Shown piece by piece: positions 9,687 to 18,538 of a DNA stretch of 64,000 bases. Position 1 is the first letter of the stretch, and every line of letters starts with the position of its first letter. Source of the stretch: Rubellimicrobium rubrum (lineage in GTDB: Bacteria; Pseudomonadota; Alphaproteobacteria; Rhodobacterales; Rhodobacteraceae); NCBI RefSeq assembly GCF_006152115.1, contig NZ_VDFU01000007.1, positions 124,001 to 188,000 of the forward strand, given 5' to 3'. The translations under genes and the position numbers were made by a program. The notes under the pieces are model-generated. The model was not told the DNA's origin and did not search any database. It saw nothing but the letters and a program-made list of their open reading frames with translations.

Positions 9687-10712
9687 TCATTCCGCCGCGA
9701 GTGGCGCCTGAACCGGGCGGCCGGACTCGTCGAAACGGTGCAGCAGTCCTGCCCGGGGCATGAGAGACACGGTCGATCCTTCCGGGATTGCCACCTTGCC
9801 GGGCTGGCGGACGATCACGGGCTCCTTGGCCCCGAGGTCCACGAACAGGTAATTGTCGCTCCCCAAATCCTCGGCGTGGATGACCGTGCCGGTCCACAGC
9901 CCCGCGCCTTGGGGCACGATGTCGATGTGCTCGGACCGGATGCCCAGCGTGGCGCAGCCATGCGGGGCAGCGAACTGCCCGTCCAGAAAGTTCATCTTGG
10001 GGCTGCCGATGAATCCGGCGACGAAGATCGAGTTCGGATGATCGTAAAGCTCGGTCGGCGTTCCCACCTGCTCCACGAGGCCGTCGCGGAGCACGCAGAT
10101 GCGGTCCGCCAGTGTCATCGCCTCCACCTGATCGTGGGTTACGTAGATCATGGTGACGTCGCGCATCTCGTGATGCAGCTTCGCGATCTCGAGCCTGGTC
10201 TGCACTCGCAGAGCCGCATCGAGATTGGACAGCGGCTCATCGAACAGGAACACCCGGGGATCACGCACGATGGCGCGCCCGATCGCCACTCGCTGCCGCT
10301 GGCCGCCCGACAGTTGCTTGGGCAGCCGGTCCAGAAGGTGGTCGATCTGCAGCATGGAGGCTGCGCGGCGAACCCGGGCTTCCATCTCCGACTTGCTGGA
10401 GCCCCCGAGCTTCATCCCGAAGGCCATGTTGTCGTACACGGTCATGTGGGGGTACAAAGCGTAGCTCTGGAACACCATTGCTATCCCGCGCTTCGACGGC
10501 ATGACGTTGTTCATCAACTCCCCGTCGAAATACATATCGCCGGTGCTGATGCTCTCGAGCCCCGAGATCAGGCGCAGCAGCGTGGATTTTCCGCAGCCCG
10601 ACGGACCGACGAAGACCATGAACTCGCCACGCCGGATCTCGAGGTCGATTCCCTTGATGACCGTGACGGCCCCGTAGGTCTTGGTGACGTTGCGAAGCTG
10701 GATGTTGGCCAT
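9687..10712 (-). CDS. Alpha-glucoside ABC importer, ATPase (ThuK/MsmK-like)
   Basis: ATP-hydrolysing subunit of a CUT1 sugar importer, 341 residues. Seen: Walker A GPSGCGKST (~37-45), ABC signature LSGGQRQR (~134), Walker B VFLFDEPLSNLDA (~155), the switch histidine in YVTHDQVEAMT, and a C-terminal TOBE/OB domain (~240-341). It is the last of four same-strand genes (binding protein, two permeases, ATPase) and starts three bases after the upstream permease stop. ATPases of this class are often shared between CUT1 systems, but the position here ties it to this transporter. Confidence 0.93.
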   Translation of the reverse strand: MANIQLRNVTKTYGAVTVIKGIDLEIRRGEFMVFVGPSGCGKSTLLRLISGLESISTGDMYFDGELMNNVMPSKRGIAMVFQSYALYPHMTVYDNMAFGMKLGGSSKSEMEARVRRAASMLQIDHLLDRLPKQLSGGQRQRVAIGRAIVRDPRVFLFDEPLSNLDAALRVQTRLEIAKLHHEMRDVTMIYVTHDQVEAMTLADRICVLRDGLVEQVGTPTELYDHPNSIFVAGFIGSPKMNFLDGQFAAPHGCATLGIRSEHIDIVPQGAGLWTGTVIHAEDLGSDNYLFVDLGAKEPVIVRQPGKVAIPEGSTVSLMPRAGLLHRFDESGRPVQAPLAAE

Positions 10713-10715
10713 GGC

Positions 10716-11549
10716 TTACCCCTTGACGCCGCCGGCGGTCAGGCCCGCCACGATCTTACGCTGGAAGATGAGGACGAGGACGATCAGCGGCACCGTCACG
10801 AGAACGGATGCCGCCATGATCGGGCCCCACGGGATCTCCTGAACGGAGGCGCCGGACAGGAGGGCGATCGCGACCGGAACCGTTCGCCGCGATTCATCCA
10901 CCGTGAAGGTGAGGGCGAACAGGAACTCGTTCCAAGCCCCAATGAACGCAAGGAGGCCCGTGGTGACAAGCGCCGGCCAGAGCAAAGGCAGGAAAACCCG
11001 CGAGATGATGATCCAGGGGCTCGCTCCATCCACGATGGCCGCTTCCTCAATCTCCACTGGCAGGTCGCGCATGAACGTGGTCAGCACCCAGACGGTGAAG
11101 GGCAGCGTGAAGATCGTGTAGCTCAGGATCAGGGACCACGGCGTGTTGTAGAGCCCCAGCCAGTTGATGAGTTCGAAAAGGCCCGACAGCACCGCGATCT
11201 GCGGGAACATGGACACCGCCAGAATCGTCATGAGCAGGAGCCCACGACCCCGGAACCGCACCCGCGCCAGAGCGTAGGAGGCCGTCACGGCAAGGAACAG
11301 GGCCGCGATCACCGTGACCGAGGCCACGAAGACCGAGTTCAGCACGCTCCGGCCAAAGGACCGCGCCGTCAGGACGCTCGTGTAGTTGCTGAGGTCGAAC
11401 GACTGCGGCAGGTAATTCGGGATGAACAGCTGCGTGCCCGTCTCAAAGCTCGAAAGCACGGCGTAGTAGAACGGGAAGACGGCAACCAGGACGATCAGCG
11501 CCACCCCGATATAGAACATGACGTTCCAGAAGATGGATGAAGCGGTCAT
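10716..11549 (-). CDS. Alpha-glucoside ABC importer, permease 2 (MalG/ThuG-like)
   Basis: 277-residue inner-membrane permease with six predicted helices. The cytoplasmic EAA loop that docks the ATPase is visible as EEAAIVDGASPWIIISRVFLP (~residues 168-188). The start ATG overlaps the stop of permease 1 (TGATG-type overlap), so the two are translationally coupled and would form a heterodimeric channel. Confidence 0.93.
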   Translation of the reverse strand: MTASSIFWNVMFYIGVALIVLVAVFPFYYAVLSSFETGTQLFIPNYLPQSFDLSNYTSVLTARSFGRSVLNSVFVASVTVIAALFLAVTASYALARVRFRGRGLLLMTILAVSMFPQIAVLSGLFELINWLGLYNTPWSLILSYTIFTLPFTVWVLTTFMRDLPVEIEEAAIVDGASPWIIISRVFLPLLWPALVTTGLLAFIGAWNEFLFALTFTVDESRRTVPVAIALLSGASVQEIPWGPIMAASVLVTVPLIVLVLIFQRKIVAGLTAGGVKG

Positions 11550-12529
11550 CAGCTGCGCTCCCCGCTCAAATCGACGCGGCCCAGCCAGATGTAGAGCACC
11601 ACGAACACCGCGATAATGAGGAACAGCAGCGTCGACTGGGCCGACCCCTCGCCGTAGTCGCCGAACTGCTGAAGATTCAGGTAGCTCAGCACCGACATGG
11701 TGACCGTTCCTTCGGATCGGGGGGTCAGCACGTAGATCAGGTCAAAGATCCGAAGAGCGTCCAGAAGACGGAAGATCACCGCCACCATCAGAGCAGGTCG
11801 AAGCAGCGGGAGCGTCACGCGGAAGAAAACTTTGACCGGGTGAATGCCGTCGATCTTGGCGCTTTCGTACATGTCGCGCGGAATCATCTGCAAACCTGCG
11901 AGCATCAGCAGGGCCATGAACGGCGTCGTCTTCCAGATGTCCACGATCAGCACGGCGATCATGGCCGTGTCCGGCCGTGCCGTCCACGCGATCGGAGAGT
12001 CGATCAGGTTCAGCTGCAAGAGCAGATCGTTGATGATGCCGAACTGGTCGTTCAGCATCCATCCCCACATCCGGGCAGAGACGATCGTCGGGATCGCCCA
12101 CGGGATCAGGATGGCCGCCCGGACAAAGCCGCGACCCTTGAATTCAGCGTTCAAGACCAATGCGACCAGAAGGCCGAGGACGGTCTCGAGCGTCACCGAG
12201 ACGAAGGCGAAGCGAACCGTGTTCCAGACGGCGTTCCACCAGTCGGGATCCGCGAGGACGCCCCTCCAGCGAATGTCACCGTTGTCGCGAACGCGCCATG
12301 TCAGGTAGTTGTCGAAGCCGACCCATTCAGACTGCCCGTTGAAGATCGTGTTCGCCGTCGCGTCGGTGAACGAGAACATGATCGACCGGAACAGCGGCCA
12401 GGCGGCGACGAAGAACAGCATCAGAAGCATCGGCGCCAGGAACCAGAAGGCGGCGCGGGCGCGCTGCTGCTGGAGGCCCGTCTCCTGCCGCGCGGCACGT
12501 AGGCCGGGGGCCGTTACGGTAGTGGTCAT
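11549..12529 (-). CDS. Alpha-glucoside ABC importer, permease 1 (MalF/ThuF-like)
   Basis: 326-residue permease of the CUT1 family. A basic N-terminal tail precedes helix 1 (FWFLAPMLLMLFFVAAWPLF). A periplasmic loop follows, containing GQSEWVGFDNYL, and the EAA loop reads MYESAKIDGIHPVKVFFRVTL. The sequence type (WAIPTIVSARMWGWMLNDQFGIIN) is that of trehalose/maltose (ThuF-like) systems rather than the long MalF of enterobacteria. It sits 116 nt after the binding-protein gene. Confidence 0.92.
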   Translation of the reverse strand: MTTTVTAPGLRAARQETGLQQQRARAAFWFLAPMLLMLFFVAAWPLFRSIMFSFTDATANTIFNGQSEWVGFDNYLTWRVRDNGDIRWRGVLADPDWWNAVWNTVRFAFVSVTLETVLGLLVALVLNAEFKGRGFVRAAILIPWAIPTIVSARMWGWMLNDQFGIINDLLLQLNLIDSPIAWTARPDTAMIAVLIVDIWKTTPFMALLMLAGLQMIPRDMYESAKIDGIHPVKVFFRVTLPLLRPALMVAVIFRLLDALRIFDLIYVLTPRSEGTVTMSVLSYLNLQQFGDYGEGSAQSTLLFLIIAVFVVLYIWLGRVDLSGERS

Positions 12530-12645
12530 GGTGACGGATCCTCCCTCGGGGGCGGGGCCGCTCGGACCTCCGTCTGCATCTCGGGACGGCCCGCAGCCCG
12601 GTCTGGTCCGGGCGGATCGCTCCGCCCGGGCCGAAGATCAGGAGA

Positions 12646-13935
12646 TCACTCCTGAAGCAGATCCTCGAGGTCGGCCTCGAGATCCTCGAGCGCCGTCGCG
12701 GCGTCCTCCTCGCCCGAGATGACGCTGTGGACGGCCGTGAAGAACATCGTCGAGACTTCGTTGTAGTTCTGCTGGGTCGGGGCCGACGGCCGCGGCACGG
12801 CTGTCTGGAACACTTCCTGCCACCGGGCGAAATAGGGGTAGGCCTCCAGGATCTCCGGGTCCTCGTAGAGCGACTGGATGGTGGGCAGGTTACCTTCGTT
12901 CAAGGCGCGCTGCTTCTGGGCCTCGGCAGACCCCAGATAAAGCGCGAGGTCGATCGCAACCTCCTGGTTGGCGCTGTACTTGGACACAGCCATGTTCCAG
13001 CCGCCCAGCGTCGCTGCCGACTGCGCGCCTTCGCCGGAGCCGGCGGGGAGCGGCGCGACGTCGAACTTGCCGGCAACCGCCGAGTCAGCACCGTTGCTCA
13101 GGAAATAGGCATAAGGCCAGTTCCGCATGAACACCGCGTTTCCAGTCTGCCAGAGACCGCGCGACTCCTCCTCTTGGTAGGCGAGAACGCCTTCGGGGGA
13201 TATGGTCCCGACCCAGCCGGCCGCCATGTCCAGCGCCGCAGCAGCCTGTTCGTTGTTCACGGAAATGGTCCCGTCGGGCTCGATGATCTGCCCGCCGCCA
13301 TTCGACTTGATCCATTCGAGCGCATCGCAGGTCAGCCCCTCATAGGCATTGCCCTGCCAGACGAAGCCCCAGATCTCCGAGTTGCCCTCGGCACGTTCGG
13401 CGTCCTGGATGGTCTGCGCGGTCTGCTGAAGCTCCTCCCAAGTGGTCGGGACGGACGCGCCATGCTTCTCGAGCAGGTCGGTGCGATAATACAGGGCGGG
13501 CGCGTCCGTGAACATCGGGATCGCGATCAGCTGTCCTTCGACCGTCTGCGACTCGATGATCGAGGGGAAGTTCTGCTCGATCAGGCCGGCTTCCTGCGCG
13601 GCCGGCATGAGATCGACGAAATGCTCGGCCAGCTGTGGCGCCCAGATAACGTCGGTCTGGTAAAGGTCGATGTCCCCGTTCTGCGCCGCCAGCCAAAGCC
13701 GATACTGACCGAACTGGTCGGTGGTGGACGCGGGCATGGGCACGAGCACGGCGTCGTTGCCGGTCCGCTCCTCCCAGGGCTTGACCAAGGCGTCGAAGTT
13801 CGCGACCGCCGCGCCCACGGCGCCGGACACGATCGTGACCTCCACACCCTGCGCGAAAGCGCCCGATGCGCCCAATGCCGCGACAGCGGCCAAGGCGGAC
13901 GACCGCAGAGCAATCGCCTTTGTCCTATGGATCAT
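12646..13935 (-). CDS. Alpha-glucoside ABC importer, periplasmic binding protein (ThuE-like)
   Basis: 429-residue extracellular solute-binding protein of the maltose/trehalose cluster. A signal peptide with hydrophobic core SSALAAVAALGASGAFA ends at AFA-QG. The mature start VEVTIVSGAVG and the segment QYRLWLAAQNGDIDLYQTDVIWAP resemble trehalose/maltose-binding proteins of the ThuE/TMBP type. ATG 13935 is preceded by GGGAGGACATCC. An in-frame upstream extension lacks a ribosome site and would spoil the signal peptide. First gene of the four-gene importer operon, behind a predicted promoter and LacI-type operator. Trehalose, maltose or sucrose is the likely ligand; the exact sugar cannot be read from sequence. 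Confidence 0.92.
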   Translation of the reverse strand: MIHRTKAIALRSSALAAVAALGASGAFAQGVEVTIVSGAVGAAVANFDALVKPWEERTGNDAVLVPMPASTTDQFGQYRLWLAAQNGDIDLYQTDVIWAPQLAEHFVDLMPAAQEAGLIEQNFPSIIESQTVEGQLIAIPMFTDAPALYYRTDLLEKHGASVPTTWEELQQTAQTIQDAERAEGNSEIWGFVWQGNAYEGLTCDALEWIKSNGGGQIIEPDGTISVNNEQAAAALDMAAGWVGTISPEGVLAYQEEESRGLWQTGNAVFMRNWPYAYFLSNGADSAVAGKFDVAPLPAGSGEGAQSAATLGGWNMAVSKYSANQEVAIDLALYLGSAEAQKQRALNEGNLPTIQSLYEDPEILEAYPYFARWQEVFQTAVPRPSAPTQQNYNEVSTMFFTAVHSVISGEEDAATALEDLEADLEDLLQE

Positions 13936-14001
13936 GGATGTCCTCCCGAATGCAGGCGGTAGTCCGCCCTCTTGTTCCCCCCGGACGCGGCTCACGACGT
14001 C

Positions 14002-14047
14002 ATCCGAAACGCTTTGGACGATAACGATTGCGTGCTTTGCACGTCAA
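14002..14047 (-). promoter_or_regulatory. Promoter plus LacI-type operator for the sugar importer operon
   Basis: Read on the minus strand, a -35 hexamer TTGACG (14047-14042) lies 17 bases before a -10 TTATCG (14024-14019). The 18-mer ATCCGAAACGCTTTGGAC (plus strand, 14002-14019) directly abuts and overlaps the -10 end. It is an imperfect palindrome with a central CG, as LacI-family operators have, and matches the operator at 15188-15205 in TCCGAA-CG-TT-GGA. A bound repressor would cover the transcription start. A second small inverted repeat (CGTGC TTT GCACG, 14031-14043) lies in the spacer. Confidence 0.75.
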
Positions 14048-14097
14048 CCATTTCGTGTTCATTCTAGTTCATTAACTTACGTCACCAGTTCTTTCCG

Positions 14098-15147
14098 TCA
14101 ACGAACGAGAACTGCTGGGACGTCACGGCAGACTGAGACGGAACCACGTTCGTTAAACTCTACATGCCCAAGGAGCTGCAGCGCCGATAGCTGCGCTCCG
14201 TCGACCGCCGCAACCAGGATCCGGGCCAGATGAGGCCAACTTTCTGCCAGCGGCGAGCAGGTTGCAGTGAGCGGAGGATCCATGGCCTCGCTCTTGAGCC
14301 CGGGCAGCTGATCATCGTGCACCACTACGGACACACCCGCAGGAACGGAGAGACCGATCGCCTGCAACGCCTGGAGAAGACCCTTGGCAAGGCGCGTGTT
14401 TCCGCACACCACCGCAGTCGGGCGCGGTCCACCCTCTCCGAACAGGCTGACCCCTGCGAGAAGGCCCTGAGCCTCGCTCATGGGACCGAACCGGTGCAGA
14501 TCACGTTCTTCCTCGATACCTGCCTCGGCCAAGGCCATGCGATAGCCTTGCCGCCTCGAGACGGCATAGGTCCTTGTCTTCGGCCCGTTCAGGAACGCGA
14601 TCCGACGATGGCCGGCGGCGACGAGGTGGCCGGTCAGCTGCTGGGCCACGCTCCGATTGTCGATGTCGTAGTAAGGGTAATCCTCCGGGTCCTCGACCCG
14701 CCCGTGGATCACGAACGGAACCCCGGCCTGCCGGAGGAACGCCACGCGCCGGTCCCTGATCTCGGGCTCCAGCAAGACGAAGCCGTCGATGGCCCCGCCT
14801 CCGATCAGACGACGGTACACCTCCACGATGTCGTCCTGGGGATCGGCGATATGAAGGACGAACTGCCGACCCAGCCGCGCCAGCCTTTGTGAAAGGCCGC
14901 CGACGATCTGAACGAACATTCCGTCCTCGGGCTCCTGCGGAATGTCGGGCAGCACCAGACCGAGCATGCCGGATCGGCCCGTGGCCAGCCGGCGTGCCGA
15001 TAGGTTTGGCTGGTAACCCAACTTCCGGGCGACCGCTTGGACGCGCTCGCGAGTTTCGGCAGATACATCGGCATGGTTGTTGAGCGCACGACTGACCTGC
15101 GTGACGGATAACCCGAGACGCTGGCTCAGATCTCTCAGCGTCGTCAT
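14098..15147 (-). CDS. LacI-family repressor of the alpha-glucoside locus
   Basis: 349-residue transcription regulator. Its N-terminal helix-turn-helix TLRDLSQRLGLSVTQVSRAL and hinge helix (NLSARRLATGRS) are followed by a type I periplasmic-binding-protein effector domain (LGLVLPDIPQEP onward; VVVHDDQLPG in the C-terminal lobe). ATG 15147 (GAGGG upstream) puts the HTH at the very N-terminus as in the family; a longer in-frame start is unlikely. It lies between the importer operon and the divergent alpha-glucosidase gene, with near-identical operators on both sides. It therefore most likely represses both arms and itself, with an alpha-glucoside or derived sugar as inducer. Confidence 0.93.
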   Translation of the reverse strand: MTTLRDLSQRLGLSVTQVSRALNNHADVSAETRERVQAVARKLGYQPNLSARRLATGRSGMLGLVLPDIPQEPEDGMFVQIVGGLSQRLARLGRQFVLHIADPQDDIVEVYRRLIGGGAIDGFVLLEPEIRDRRVAFLRQAGVPFVIHGRVEDPEDYPYYDIDNRSVAQQLTGHLVAAGHRRIAFLNGPKTRTYAVSRRQGYRMALAEAGIEEERDLHRFGPMSEAQGLLAGVSLFGEGGPRPTAVVCGNTRLAKGLLQALQAIGLSVPAGVSVVVHDDQLPGLKSEAMDPPLTATCSPLAESWPHLARILVAAVDGAQLSALQLLGHVEFNERGSVSVCRDVPAVLVR

Positions 15148-15187
15148 GAACCCTCGCCGCCATCGCCAGAACATCTCAACCTTGCCA

Positions 15188-15205
15188 GTCCGAAGCGTTT
15201 CGGAC
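15188..15205. promoter_or_regulatory. LacI-type operator between repressor and alpha-glucosidase
   Basis: GTCCGAAGCGTTTCGGAC, an 18-bp palindrome with eight of nine pairs perfect and a central CG. It lies 41 bp upstream of the repressor start and 35 bp upstream of the alpha-glucosidase start, in the divergent gap. It shares both half-sites with 14002-14019. No convincing -10 box was found for either gene, so which promoter it covers is not settled. Confidence 0.75.
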
Positions 15206-15239
15206 AAGTCTGCCTCGAAAGATTTTGGAGATGGACATC

Positions 15240-16820
15240 ATGGACGACTGGTGGCGTGGGTCGGTGACCTATCAGATCTATCCCCGAAGCTTTCAGGATT
15301 CGAACGGCGACGGTGTGGGCGATCTGGCGGGAATTACCAGACGCCTGCCCTTGATCGCCGACCTGGGAGTTGATGCGATCTGGCTGTCGCCTATCTGCCC
15401 CTCGCCCATGGTGGACATGGGTTACGACGTCAGCGACCATCGCGCCGTCGACCCGCTGTTCGGAACGATGGCCGACTTCGATGCCATGCTGGCCGAGGCG
15501 CATCGCCTGGGTCTCAGGGTTATCCTCGATCAGGTGCTGAATCACTGCTCGTCCGCGCATCCCCTGTTTCAGGAAAGCCGGCGAAGCCGGGACAATCCCA
15601 AGGCCGACTGGTTCGTGTGGTCGGACGCTCGCCCCGATGGGACACCGCCGAACAACTGGCAGTCCGTCTTTGGCGGCCCGGCCTGGGAGTGGGACGCCCG
15701 ACGTTTCCAGTACTATCTGCACAACTTCATGGTGTCGCAGCCCGACCTCAACTTCCACAATCCCGACGTGCAGGACTGGGCACTCGGGACCCTCCGGTTC
15801 TGGCTCGATCGGGGCGTGGACGGTTTCCGCTTCGATACAGTGAACTTCTACTTTCATGACCGGTTGCTGCGCGACGATGCCGCCGACTTCCGGGTGAAGG
15901 ACAGGCCGGCCTTCAAGACTTACGACATGCAGTACCACCTGTTTTCGAAGAACCAGCCCGAGAACCTGGCCTTCCTCGGGCGCATCCGGGGTCTCATGGA
16001 CAGCTACGGCGCGACCGTCACGGTGGGAGAGGTCGGAGAGGCCCACCACCCCATCCAGATGATGGGCGAGTACACCTCGGGGAACCGCCTCCACATGGCC
16101 TATTCGTTCGAGATGATGGAGGATCGCTTCTCTGCAGCCTTCTTCCGAGCGACCCTTGAAAGCTTTCGCCAGCTCGCGCCGGAGGGCTGGCCGTGCTGGG
16201 CCTTTTCCAACCACGACGTGCCACGACATGCCAGCCGCTGGGCCCGGTTCGCTGCCGACCCGGACCGCTTCGCCAAGCTGTGCGCCATGCTTCTCCTGTC
16301 CTTCGAAGGGTCGGTCTGCCTTTACCAGGGAGAGGAGCTAGGCCAGACGCAGACTGATCTGACGTTGGAGGAGGTCATCGATCCGCAGGGGATCGCGTTC
16401 TGGCCCGAGGACAAGGGACGGGACGGGTGCCGCACGCCCATGGTCTGGGACGGGCTTCACCCGCAGGGTGACTTCACCGAGGGCCGGCCCTGGCTTCCGA
16501 TCAAAGCTCCGCAGCGCCTGCACGCGATGGACGGGCAGGTGAACGACCCACAGTCGGTCCGCGCCACCTATAAGGCAATGCTGGACCTTCGCCGGCACGA
16601 ACCGGCGCTGCGTACGGCCGGCACCGCGTTTCTTGACACGCCCGAGCCCATCCTTGCCTTCCGGCGTGGCGACTTGCTTTGCGCCTTCAATCTTTCGCCG
16701 CAAGGGGTGGAGGCAGACCTGCCGGGCGAAGGCGAAACGCTCTTGGCACAGGATGGTCAGTGGACCGACGGCCGCGTGCGGCTGGGGCCGAACGGCGCGA
16801 TCGTGGCACGGGTCAGATAA
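15240..16820 (+). CDS. GH13 alpha-glucosidase
   Basis: 526-residue cytoplasmic glycoside hydrolase of the alpha-amylase family (oligo-1,6-glucosidase/AglA type), releasing glucose from imported alpha-glucosides. Seen: the N-terminus WWRGSVTYQIYPRSF, the calcium-type loop DSNGDGVGDL, region I DQVLNH, the nucleophile Asp199 in GFRFDTVN, the acid/base Glu264 in TVGEV, and Asp326 in FSNHDVPR. No signal peptide. Two in-frame starts lie upstream (15225 TTG, 15231 ATG); ATG 15240 is best spaced from TTGGAG. Divergent from the LacI gene and sharing its operator region; its 3' end lies 9 bp from a convergent MFS gene. Confidence 0.95.
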   Translation: MDDWWRGSVTYQIYPRSFQDSNGDGVGDLAGITRRLPLIADLGVDAIWLSPICPSPMVDMGYDVSDHRAVDPLFGTMADFDAMLAEAHRLGLRVILDQVLNHCSSAHPLFQESRRSRDNPKADWFVWSDARPDGTPPNNWQSVFGGPAWEWDARRFQYYLHNFMVSQPDLNFHNPDVQDWALGTLRFWLDRGVDGFRFDTVNFYFHDRLLRDDAADFRVKDRPAFKTYDMQYHLFSKNQPENLAFLGRIRGLMDSYGATVTVGEVGEAHHPIQMMGEYTSGNRLHMAYSFEMMEDRFSAAFFRATLESFRQLAPEGWPCWAFSNHDVPRHASRWARFAADPDRFAKLCAMLLLSFEGSVCLYQGEELGQTQTDLTLEEVIDPQGIAFWPEDKGRDGCRTPMVWDGLHPQGDFTEGRPWLPIKAPQRLHAMDGQVNDPQSVRATYKAMLDLRRHEPALRTAGTAFLDTPEPILAFRRGDLLCAFNLSPQGVEADLPGEGETLLAQDGQWTDGRVRLGPNGAIVARVR

Positions 16821-16829
16821 CGCTTGGCG

Positions 16830-18047
16830 TCAAAGACGACGGGTGCCGAACACGCCGCGCGGGAGGAAGATGGTCAGCAAACCCAGAGCCGGCAGCCAGG
16901 CGCAGACCTGATAGACGTACTCGATCCCCCTCGCATCGGCCAGCGCTCCGAGCCCTGCCGCAGCGATGCCCCCCATCCCGAAGGCCAGTCCGAAAAAGAT
17001 CCCATTGATGAGACCCACCCGCCCCGGGACGAGTTCCTGGGCAAAGACGAGGATGGCTGGAAAGGCGGACGAGATGACCACGCCGATCACGGCAGTTAGC
17101 ACGACAGATCCCCAAAGACTGGCAAAGGGCAGCGCCAACGTGAACGGCAGTACGCCGAGGATCGAGAACCAGATCACCGCCAGCGGGCCGAACCGGTCTC
17201 CCATCGGTCCGCCGATCAGGACGCCAGCCGCCATGGCCCCCAGGAAGACGAACAGCATGAGTTGGGATTGCTGGGCCGACAGGCCGAAGCGCTCGATGAC
17301 GTAGAAGGTGTAGAACGACGACAGCGACGAGGTGTAGGCGTTCTTGGTGAACACGAGGATGCCGAGCACGATCAGAGCGCCCATCACGCGGCTGCGCGAC
17401 AAGGACGCCACGCCCTGATCCCGCGTCGCCCTCGGTGGCGCGGGCGGGCGCTTTCTGTACCAGTCGGCCACCCGCCACAGGACGGTGATGCCCAGCATTG
17501 TCCCGAGGGTGAAGTACAGAAGGCTCGACCGCCCGAAGGGCGCGACGATGAATGCGGCCAGCAGCGGACCGGCCGCATGCCCCACGTTTCCTCCGACCTG
17601 GAAGACGCTTTGGGCCGTGCCGAAACGCCCGCCCGAGGCGGCCCGCGCAACGCGGGATGCCTCGGGGTGGAAGATGGCGGACCCCAGACCGATGAGCATC
17701 GCCCCCGACACCAGCACGGCATAGCTTGGCGCGAAGGCGAGCGTCACGATGCCAAGCAGCGTCGCACCCATTCCGAGCGGAAGCGCCAGAGGCAGGGGCC
17801 GCTTGTCGGTCACGACCCCCACGAGCGGCTGCAGAACCGATGCCGTCACCGTGAAGGCAAAGGTGAGGAAGCCGATCTGCGCATAGGAGAGCGCGAACTC
17901 TTCCTCGAGCAGTGGATAAATCGCCGACACCAGGGATTGCATGATGTCGTTGATGCAGTGGCAGAGGGCCACTCCGCCCAGAACGGCCCAGACCGTTCCC
18001 TGGGCGCCGGCGAATGATCCGCCCGCGCCCCGCGCCGTCGTCGTCAT
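16830..18047 (-). CDS. MFS exporter, fosmidomycin-resistance (Fsr) type
   Basis: 405-residue, 12-helix major facilitator protein. The N-terminal helix segment CHCINDIMQSLVSAIYP, the loop LVGVVTDKRPLPLALP and GSAIFHPEASRVAR (conserved IFHPE of Fsr proteins) place it in the Fsr-like drug/metabolite efflux subfamily. No regulator is adjacent. It is convergent with the alpha-glucosidase and probably unrelated to sugar use. ATG 18047 chosen because the 19 in-frame residues upstream are hydrophilic and precede the usual family start; its ribosome site (GGTGAAG) is weak. Actual substrate unknown. Confidence 0.82.
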   Translation of the reverse strand: MTTTARGAGGSFAGAQGTVWAVLGGVALCHCINDIMQSLVSAIYPLLEEEFALSYAQIGFLTFAFTVTASVLQPLVGVVTDKRPLPLALPLGMGATLLGIVTLAFAPSYAVLVSGAMLIGLGSAIFHPEASRVARAASGGRFGTAQSVFQVGGNVGHAAGPLLAAFIVAPFGRSSLLYFTLGTMLGITVLWRVADWYRKRPPAPPRATRDQGVASLSRSRVMGALIVLGILVFTKNAYTSSLSSFYTFYVIERFGLSAQQSQLMLFVFLGAMAAGVLIGGPMGDRFGPLAVIWFSILGVLPFTLALPFASLWGSVVLTAVIGVVISSAFPAILVFAQELVPGRVGLINGIFFGLAFGMGGIAAAGLGALADARGIEYVYQVCAWLPALGLLTIFLPRGVFGTRRL

Positions 18048-18140
18048 GGCTTCACCCCGCCCCAAAACCGGAGGAGGGCTACGCCCCTCGGTATTTGCAT
18101 GCAAGGGGGAAGAGCGCTCTCGCCCTCCCCCCTGGTCCGA

Positions 18141-18371
18141 TCACGCCTGGCCGCCCTTGCGACCGGCCTCGGCCGCACGCGCGCGGTCGTTGGCGAAGTT
18201 GCCACCCGACGACTCGCCGCCCTTTCGACCGGCCGCCGCCGCACGCTTGGGATCGTTCCGGAAGTTCCCGCCCGAAGCCTTGCCGCCCTTGCTGGCGATG
18301 GCCCGCTGCTTTTCCGGATCCATGGCTGCAAAGCCGCGCGGAGGTGTGCTGGTGCCTTCTTGGTTGGCCAT
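18141..18371 (-). CDS. KGG-repeat stress protein (YciG-like)
   Basis: 76-residue, highly hydrophilic protein. It begins MANQEGTSTPPRGFAAMDPE and carries repeats of the KGG type: SKGGKASGGNF, RKGGESSGGNF and a final RKGG, separated by N/D-rich linkers. This is the general-stress/KGG family, thought to be disordered and induced by desiccation, osmotic or stationary stress. Good ribosome site (ACAGGAGG). An EcfG-type promoter lies just upstream (18408-18432), which gives independent support for stress regulation. Molecular role not known. Confidence 0.9.
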   Translation of the reverse strand: MANQEGTSTPPRGFAAMDPEKQRAIASKGGKASGGNFRNDPKRAAAAGRKGGESSGGNFANDRARAAEAGRKGGQA

Positions 18372-18407
18372 CGTGGCCTCCTGTCCGTTGACTCATGCGG
18401 CCCACCG

Positions 18408-18432
18408 AACCGGGATCGGTCGCGAATGTTCC
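18408..18432 (-). promoter_or_regulatory. EcfG-type general-stress promoter of the KGG gene
   Basis: On the minus strand GGAAC (18432-18428) is followed by 17 bases and then GTT (18410-18408), matching the alphaproteobacterial EcfG sigma consensus GGAAC-N16/17-(C)GTT. Transcription would start near 18400, about 30 nt ahead of the KGG start codon. The position in front of a stress-family gene makes a chance match less likely. Confidence 0.7.
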
Positions 18433-18538
18433 ACGCTCGTTTCGCAAAGTTCGCTTCCCCGCCATCGTTGGTCCCGGCTGGCCTTTTCCGTTCAGGTCGG
18501 GCTTTCTGTCCTTGGGCGGCTGGCATGGGTGGGCAGCA

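Noticed and set aside
9738-11540. A 600-codon open frame on the plus strand across the sugar ABC genes
   Set aside because: Low-complexity Arg/His/Asp composition and antisense to two clear transporter genes; no start signal or family.
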